From assembly GCA_937135995.1 (NCBI GenBank), contig CAKZOF010000337.1, forward strand, positions 1 to 7,777: a DNA stretch of 7,777 nucleotides, in the 5' to 3' direction. Positions 3,771 through 7,777 of this stretch are shown here, piece by piece. The DNA comes from an uncultured Pyrinomonas sp. (GTDB taxonomy: Bacteria; Acidobacteriota; Blastocatellia; Pyrinomonadales; Pyrinomonadaceae). The position numbers were made by a program, and so were the translations under genes. Within the stretch, counting starts at the first letter, position 1. Every line of letters begins with the position of its first letter. Below the pieces are notes generated by a model. The model was given only the letters and a program-made list of their open reading frames with translations, did not search any database and had not been told where the DNA came from.

Positions 3771-5951
3771 TCATGGTCGCCTTTGCTGTTGCGTTTTCGT
3801 CGGCGTACCGACCTTGTCCGTTGGCTGCGGGGCGCTCTGACTGCGACGCCGCTGGAAGATCTGCACCGCTCCGAGCGCCGTGCCCGCGACGCCTAATATC
3901 AGGTTCCTCCGCCTTTGCGCGCGGCGCGACGTGGACGAAGGCGAATTGGGATTCGCAAGCGTCGCCTTGCACTTGCCCGCTGCTCCGGCGTTGTAGATGG
4001 CTTGAATCTCGGCCTGCGTGAGCGCCCGGTTGAAGATCTCCACCTCGTCGATGATGCCATTGAACGTGCGCGGAAAACCCGCGGAGCGAAACGGAGCCGA
4101 CGTCGAACCGATGGTCCACGGCGTCGCCGGATCATAGGTGATCGTTTTTACGAGCGCCTGCTGCGCCGCGAGCGCGCCGTTGACGTAGAGTTTGAAGGTG
4201 TTGCCATCGTAGGTTGCGGCGACGTGATGCCACTGACCGGGCAGCGAGGTCGAACTGGAGACGATCCGTTCGGTGTTGATGTTGCCGAACCCGAAGACGA
4301 ATCGCTGCTGCTGCGCGCCCCACCACACCGAGAGCGAAACGTTGAGGTTTCCGCCCATGGATGGCGAAAGCCCTTTCTGCACGACGACGCTCCCCCAGAA
4401 GTCATTGTTCGGTCCCGCGCCTTGCGGCTCGACCCACGCATCCACGGTGAACTGTTGATTGGCGAGCGCTGGCGAGTGTGGGATGTCGATGTAACCGCCC
4501 GTGCCAAACGTCACGCCTTGGCCAACCCTGCCCGCGGTGAAGCTGATCGCGTTGGTCGCCGATGGATTGTTGAAACCGCCGAGAATCGTGGTGTCGATGG
4601 CGCTTCCATCCATCCAGTACCACGCGACCATGCCCGGCGGGGGCGCAACGCACGAAGCAATCTGCTGCGCGTCGCACGCGAGGTTGTTATTTGGGTTAGC
4701 ATCTACGACGCCGCCCGGAAAGAAGATGCGCGCGCAATTCTTGATCCCAGCGACGCCCGCGCCCACGGTGGCGGTGACGGTGATGGGCGGAAGTTGCTGC
4801 CCCGGATTCAACGTCACCGGTCCGGGATACTGGCACATGAGCGCGTTGCCGCTCAAGCTGCAGTTCCATGGCGGCGGGGCCGCGAACGTGACGCCGGTCA
4901 AGCTGGCCGGAATGGGATCGCTCACCCCAACGAAAGAAGCCGTAAACGCTGCTGAGCCGAGGTTGCTCACCGTAATCTGATAGCTGATCTGCTGGCCCGG
5001 GAAGACCGGTCCAGTCGATGGATTGATCATCACTTTGTTCACCGCCGGATCGGGCTGCCCCGAAGCGGCGGTGCACTTGCCAGTTGACCCAGCATTGTAG
5101 ATCGCCTGGATCTCCGCTGGCATGAGCGCGCGGTTGAACAGCTCCACTTCGTCGAGATCGATTTCGCCGATGGCTGGCACCGTGGGAAGTCCGAGCGGCG
5201 TAATCCCACCGATCAGCAGATCCGCACCATTGCTCGTGCTACCGAACCCAGGTGAAAGCGTCGCCGTCGCCGCGAGCGTGCCGTTGATGAAGAGATGAAG
5301 CGTGTTGCCGGCGCGTTCGGCGACGACGAACTGCCACGTGCCATACGCGATGTTCGCCGACACGACCGCGACGCTCGTGCCGTCGGAGATGGCGAAATGG
5401 ACCTTGGCGTTCTTGACGAAGAGCTTGTAACCGGCGACGCTGGTTCCGCTCGTGTTGAGCGCTTGCGCCTTCTCGACAATCGGTTGATAAAGCTGCGCGT
5501 TAACCTGAACGGGATTGATCCATGCGTCGATGGTGAAACTACCCGCGCCGAAGTTCAACGCCGGATGGTTGGGAACGCGCACATAGGTGTTCGCTTGATA
5601 AAAGTGGAGCGCGCCACCGACCATGCCTGTGACGGGCGCCGGCGAGTTGGAACCGAGCGGTCCGACCGGACCGCTCACTGGCACGCCCGTGTGCCCGCCG
5701 ACCACTTCGCTGATCGAAGTCGCTCCGTTCTGCTCGTTGAGCGGCCACCAGCCGACGGCCCCCATTGGCAGTGGCGCGCAGGGCGGCGTCGCTCCGACGA
5801 CGGCGGTTCCGATCAGAATCAGGACCAAACACGATAACGAGGCGAGTGAGCGCCAGAAACAAAGCGCGATGAAGTCAAAAGGCGAGGTGGCTGAATCTCC
5901 GCTTTCAGTGAAAGTGACTGACCAAGTGTGGCGGCGGATGCTATTTCGCAT
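3771..5951 (-). CDS. Exported LamG-DUF11-LamG surface protein
   Basis: Encodes 726 residues. The start is supported by AGGAG six bases upstream. A long N-region precedes a hydrophobic export segment (about 27-54, core LVLILIGTAVVGA). LamG module A spans 58-293 (MGAVGWWPL, GGALHF, FTIDAWINP, GTWQFVVAE, LFINGTLAA, IDLDEVELFNRAL, IYNAGSTGKC). A DUF11/conserved-repeat beta-sandwich spans about 302-428 (GQQISYQITVSNLGSAAF, LNPGQQLPPITVTATV, ending VDANPNNNLA). LamG module B spans 434-661 (PPPGMVAWYWMD, FTVDAWVEP, GQWHHVAATYDG, LYVNGALAA, GIIDEVEIFNRAL, IYNAGAAGKC). Each LamG module is bracketed by cysteines (58/293 and 434/661). The tail has RRAQRRR, a hydrophobic Gly-rich stretch LILGVAGTALGAVQIF (684-699), then RRR and a Gln/Pro-rich end. 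This looks like a surface adhesin or carbohydrate-binding protein, possibly anchored through its C-terminus; ligand and anchoring are inferred. It lies upstream of the small LamG gene on the same strand. Confidence 0.9.
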   Translation of the reverse strand: MRNSIRRHTWSVTFTESGDSATSPFDFIALCFWRSLASLSCLVLILIGTAVVGATPPCAPLPMGAVGWWPLNEQNGATSISEVVGGHTGVPVSGPVGPLGSNSPAPVTGMVGGALHFYQANTYVRVPNHPALNFGAGSFTIDAWINPVQVNAQLYQPIVEKAQALNTSGTSVAGYKLFVKNAKVHFAISDGTSVAVVSANIAYGTWQFVVAERAGNTLHLFINGTLAATATLSPGFGSTSNGADLLIGGITPLGLPTVPAIGEIDLDEVELFNRALMPAEIQAIYNAGSTGKCTAASGQPDPAVNKVMINPSTGPVFPGQQISYQITVSNLGSAAFTASFVGVSDPIPASLTGVTFAAPPPWNCSLSGNALMCQYPGPVTLNPGQQLPPITVTATVGAGVAGIKNCARIFFPGGVVDANPNNNLACDAQQIASCVAPPPGMVAWYWMDGSAIDTTILGGFNNPSATNAISFTAGRVGQGVTFGTGGYIDIPHSPALANQQFTVDAWVEPQGAGPNNDFWGSVVVQKGLSPSMGGNLNVSLSVWWGAQQQRFVFGFGNINTERIVSSSTSLPGQWHHVAATYDGNTFKLYVNGALAAQQALVKTITYDPATPWTIGSTSAPFRSAGFPRTFNGIIDEVEIFNRALTQAEIQAIYNAGAAGKCKATLANPNSPSSTSRRAQRRRNLILGVAGTALGAVQIFQRRRSQSAPQPTDKVGTPTKTQQQRRP
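4019..4054. repeat. LamG end-motif repeat, copy 2
   Basis: Encodes IDEVEIFNRAL of LamG module B in the large protein. It is the closest nucleotide match to copy 1 (GAGCGCCCG, then TTGAAGATCTCCA). Confidence 0.6.
5121..5160. repeat. LamG end-motif repeat, copy 3
   Basis: Encodes LDEVELFNRAL of LamG module A in the large protein. It is more diverged than copies 1 and 2 (TTGAACAGCTCCACTTCGTCG). Confidence 0.55.
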
Positions 5952-5956
5952 GTACT

Positions 5957-5978
5957 TCTCCTGTATTCACACAGGGGA
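5957..5978 (-). promoter_or_regulatory. Hairpin covering the ribosome-binding site of the large LamG gene
   Basis: On the minus strand, TCCCCTGT and ACAGGAGA can pair at seven of eight positions around a six-base loop (GTGAAT). The second arm contains the AGGAG ribosome site (5958-5962), six bases before the ATG at 5951. When folded, this would mask the site. Whether it forms in the cell or is regulated is inference. Confidence 0.4.
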
Positions 5979-6309
5979 TGGGCAAAGCTCAAACTCTTCT
6001 TGCTTGGTGATGCTCAGCTGAGATCGATCTGAACTCGACATTGACACAATCAAACAGGGAGAGATCTCGAAACTTCCTTCGCCGCAGTGTAGATCATGAG
6101 TGGTTGCGGCTTTCGTCAAAAGCGAGCGTTAGGGAGCTGGACCAGCGCGCGACGGCTTGTCTAGTCTGGCAGGCTCGATCGACGCGCGCTGTCAATGCGA
6201 GGGTAATTTGTCGTTTAGCACATCGAGTCACTGTTTGTCAATAACTTTTTCGACATGCTCCCGGGCGCAGTTAGGTCATCGTCTTCAGTGTCGTTCGGTA
6301 GCCGTGCGC

Positions 6310-6331
6310 GCATCGATGGCGTGATCGATGC
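6310..6331 (-). terminator. Possible terminator hairpin after the glucoamylase-like gene
   Basis: A perfect eight-base inverted repeat, GCATCGAT and ATCGATGC, encloses GGCGTG 57 bases past the gene's stop. The stem is only moderately GC-rich and no T-run follows on the minus strand. It may be a terminator or simply a palindrome. Confidence 0.3.
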
Positions 6332-6388
6332 TTGATCGAAGTGCAACGACATGAGGAACGACTATCGCTCGAAGAAGTGCATCACGCT

Positions 6389-7777
6389 CTACTCATCGCG
6401 TTCGAAGCCGATGGCCCTGAGCGCGGGCTCGATCTCCGGATTCGACATGAACAAGCGCCAGATCAGACCCGACCGGTAATTTTCGATCATGACCACGATC
6501 GGCGCTTGATTGAGCCCCATGTAAACATCTTCGAACCAGTTCTCGCGCAAGTTGAAGCCATCACGAAAACCGTAGACGCCCCAGAGTTTGCTCCCCAAAT
6601 CGCGATAGAAATGTTTGAGCGCCTTCATCGATTCTTCGGGCGTATATGGGAACGAGGCGAGCGCTGCCGTACAAGTGATCGTCCCGTTGTCGCCCGCCGG
6701 AATGGGGCGTCCCGCTCCGGCATTGATCCCGGCAGTGCGCCCCCAAGCCGCATCACCGTAACCGGGATGCTTCCGCGGATTGGCGAGGCTATAAGCGTGA
6801 TGGATCAAAGCCATGTGGCGATTGTTCTTGAAGTAGTTCGCGTAGCGATCTCGTTTGCCGCGCGGATCGAATCCCAAGAAGGAGTAGTGCGTGAAGAACA
6901 GCTCGCTCGGTGGGCCGACATCTAGCTTGATTCCGTAGTAAGTGTGCCCGTTCGTATAATGGTCGCCATGCGTCGTGCGACTCCATGCGCGCCGGTATTC
7001 GACGGCGAGATCCGATTGCCCGGCCCAGCCCGTATAGTACATGCTCGCTGGAACCGGATGCGTCGGCGAAGCGATGGCGAGCAGATAGACGATCATCGTC
7101 TCGTTCCAACCGACTAGCGGATGACCGATGTAGAAGCCATGATTGGGTGACCAGTGCCAATAGAGGAAATCGCTCTGTGGGTCTTTGCGATACCAATCCC
7201 ACTCGACAGACTCCCACAGCTTCGTGATCGTCTGCCTGATCTCCCGTTCCGCGTCCGTCTCGCGATTGAAATACTGACGCGCGACCAGCAGCCCTTGGAT
7301 GAGGAAGGCCGTTTCGACCAGATCGCCACCATCATCATACTTGCCGAAATACGGGATGACGCGCCCCGTCCTGCCATCCAGAAAGTGCGGCCAAGCGCCA
7401 TGAAAACGATCCGCATGGGCGAGAAACCGGACGATCTTCAAGATCCTCTCGACGCCTCGGTCGCGTGTGATGAAGCCTCTTTCCACACCGACGACGAGCG
7501 CCATGATTCCAAAACCCGAGGCGCCCACGGCAACCAAGTTTTCGTCGCCCGGGAGGATCTCGATGGCCATCCCAGCCGTTGGGTGCGCTGCCTCCCAGTA
7601 GTAGCGAAAACAGGCCTCTTGGACCATGGTGAGCAGTTCGTCGTCGGCCATCGGGCGAGTTGTGGCTTGCGCTTCGGCAGACATGGGCGATTCGTTGTAG
7701 CTGGCATCAACGGCGCTGACGCGGTAACGGGCCGTTTTGCCGCTTGCGCCGAGAAAATCGACGTAGCGCGTCTGCGT
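6389..7777 (-). CDS. Glucoamylase-family (COG5368/GH144-like) protein, 5' end outside the window
   Basis: The minus-strand frame is open without a stop to the window edge. An ATG at 7684 exists, but the 31 upstream codons read as real protein: [15 protein letters not shown] resembles the last strand of a fibronectin-III-like domain that often precedes this enzyme domain. The gene is therefore taken as partial. From the ATG there are 431 residues. Family blocks (numbered from that Met) include [19 protein letters not shown] (17-35), [12 protein letters not shown] (52-63), [20 protein letters not shown] (111-130), HWSP and [19 protein letters not shown] (192-210), then [33 protein letters not shown] and the C-terminal [20 protein letters not shown]. 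These match the glycoamylase-like alpha/alpha-barrel family (PF10091), which contains GH144 beta-1,2-glucanases. Acidic residues in [10 protein letters not shown] and GWNE are candidates for active-site positions, but I cannot assign them. Substrate is probably a beta-glucan and the protein probably exported, though the N-terminus is not visible. Confidence 0.88.
   Translation of the reverse strand, partial: TQTRYVDFLGASGKTARYRVSAVDASYNESPMSAEAQATTRPMADDELLTMVQEACFRYYWEAAHPTAGMAIEILPGDENLVAVGASGFGIMALVVGVERGFITRDRGVERILKIVRFLAHADRFHGAWPHFLDGRTGRVIPYFGKYDDGGDLVETAFLIQGLLVARQYFNRETDAEREIRQTITKLWESVEWDWYRKDPQSDFLYWHWSPNHGFYIGHPLVGWNETMIVYLLAIASPTHPVPASMYYTGWAGQSDLAVEYRRAWSRTTHGDHYTNGHTYYGIKLDVGPPSELFFTHYSFLGFDPRGKRDRYANYFKNNRHMALIHHAYSLANPRKHPGYGDAAWGRTAGINAGAGRPIPAGDNGTITCTAALASFPYTPEESMKALKHFYRDLGSKLWGVYGFRDGFNLRENWFEDVYMGLNQAPIVVMIENYRSGLIWRLFMSNPEIEPALRAIGFERDE

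Larger units (their letters stand above)
5952..6388. other. 437 bp non-coding region upstream of the large LamG gene
   Basis: No convincing gene is seen. A 67-residue plus-strand frame at 6041-6244 has no ribosome site or recognisable motif. The stretch should hold the 3' end signals of the glucoamylase-like gene and the promoter of the LamG pair. Visible structure is a hairpin at 6310-6331, a hairpin over the LamG ribosome site at 5957-5978, and a consensus TTGACA on the minus strand (6241 down to 6236) with only a weak TAAACG 18 bases further on. That promoter candidate would leave a leader of about 250 bases. Confidence 0.5.

Noticed and set aside
3700..4119. Upstream extension of the small LamG frame (140 codons)
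   Set aside because: It overlaps the large LamG gene in another frame, is Arg/His-rich, and the strong ribosome site and signal peptide both place the start at 3699.
3915..4955. Long plus-strand open frame (346 codons) inside the large LamG gene
   Set aside because: It is antisense to a gene with clear LamG and DUF11 motifs. Its product is Arg/Asp-rich with no recognisable domain, as expected for a shadow frame in GC-rich DNA.
6041..6046. Perfect TTGACA on the plus strand as a promoter
   Set aside because: No -10 element at 16-18 bases and no credible plus-strand gene downstream.
6332..6925. Plus-strand frame of 197 codons
   Set aside because: Mostly antisense to conserved blocks of the glucoamylase-like gene; no domain evidence.
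7682..7684. ATG at 7684 as the true start of the glucoamylase-like protein
   Set aside because: The frame stays open to the window edge and the upstream residues look like a fibronectin-III-type strand; no Shine-Dalgarno is seen at this ATG.
1..7777. tRNA, rRNA, CRISPR array or insertion sequence
   Set aside because: No regularly spaced direct repeats, transposase motifs, terminal inverted repeats or tRNA/rRNA-like sequence were recognised on either strand by eye; dedicated scans were not possible.

Overview
The window looks like a chromosomal segment of a moderately GC-rich Gram-negative bacterium. Secreted proteins built from LamG modules and a DUF11 repeat, each module bracketed by cysteines, a bacterial protoglobin and a COG5368-type glucoamylase-family enzyme together suggest Acidobacteriota (Blastocatellia-like). 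That assignment is inference from protein style only, because no rRNA or other marker gene is present.

Layout, left to right. Positions 1 to about 405 (minus strand) hold a decayed C-terminal half of a DUF4143-type AAA ATPase, with several frame changes and an in-frame stop. Positions 527-1141 (minus) encode a short lipoprotein with about four PQQ-like beta-propeller blades. Positions 1301-1894 (minus) encode a complete protoglobin that keeps its haem-pocket residues. It is divergent from an HxlR-family winged-helix regulator (2020-2409, plus) across a 125 bp shared control region. A possible 47-residue ORF overlaps the end of the regulator. Positions 2550-2766 are non-coding and contain a strong GC-rich hairpin between convergent transcription units. 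Positions 2767-3699 and 3771-5951 (minus) encode two exported LamG proteins in tandem: a single-module protein and a LamG-DUF11-LamG protein with a basic-flanked hydrophobic C-terminal segment. Positions 5952-6388 are non-coding. Positions 6389-7777 (minus) hold a glucoamylase/GH144-like carbohydrate enzyme whose 5' end lies beyond the window, preceded in frame by what looks like the end of a fibronectin-III-like domain.

How the genes fit together. The glucoamylase-like enzyme and the two LamG proteins lie on the same strand in the order enzyme, large LamG, small LamG. This could be a cell-surface carbohydrate-handling or adhesion neighbourhood, but the 437 bp gap after the enzyme argues against one simple operon. 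The two LamG genes, 71 bp apart, are more likely co-transcribed. The protoglobin and HxlR gene form a separate divergent unit, probably a gas- or redox-responsive pair. No tRNA, rRNA, CRISPR array, intact insertion sequence or phage gene was seen. No clearly new multi-gene system is demonstrated. The points most worth a second look are the protoglobin/HxlR pair, the Cys-bracketed LamG tandem, the possible ribosome-site-masking hairpin before the large LamG gene, and the eroded ATPase.
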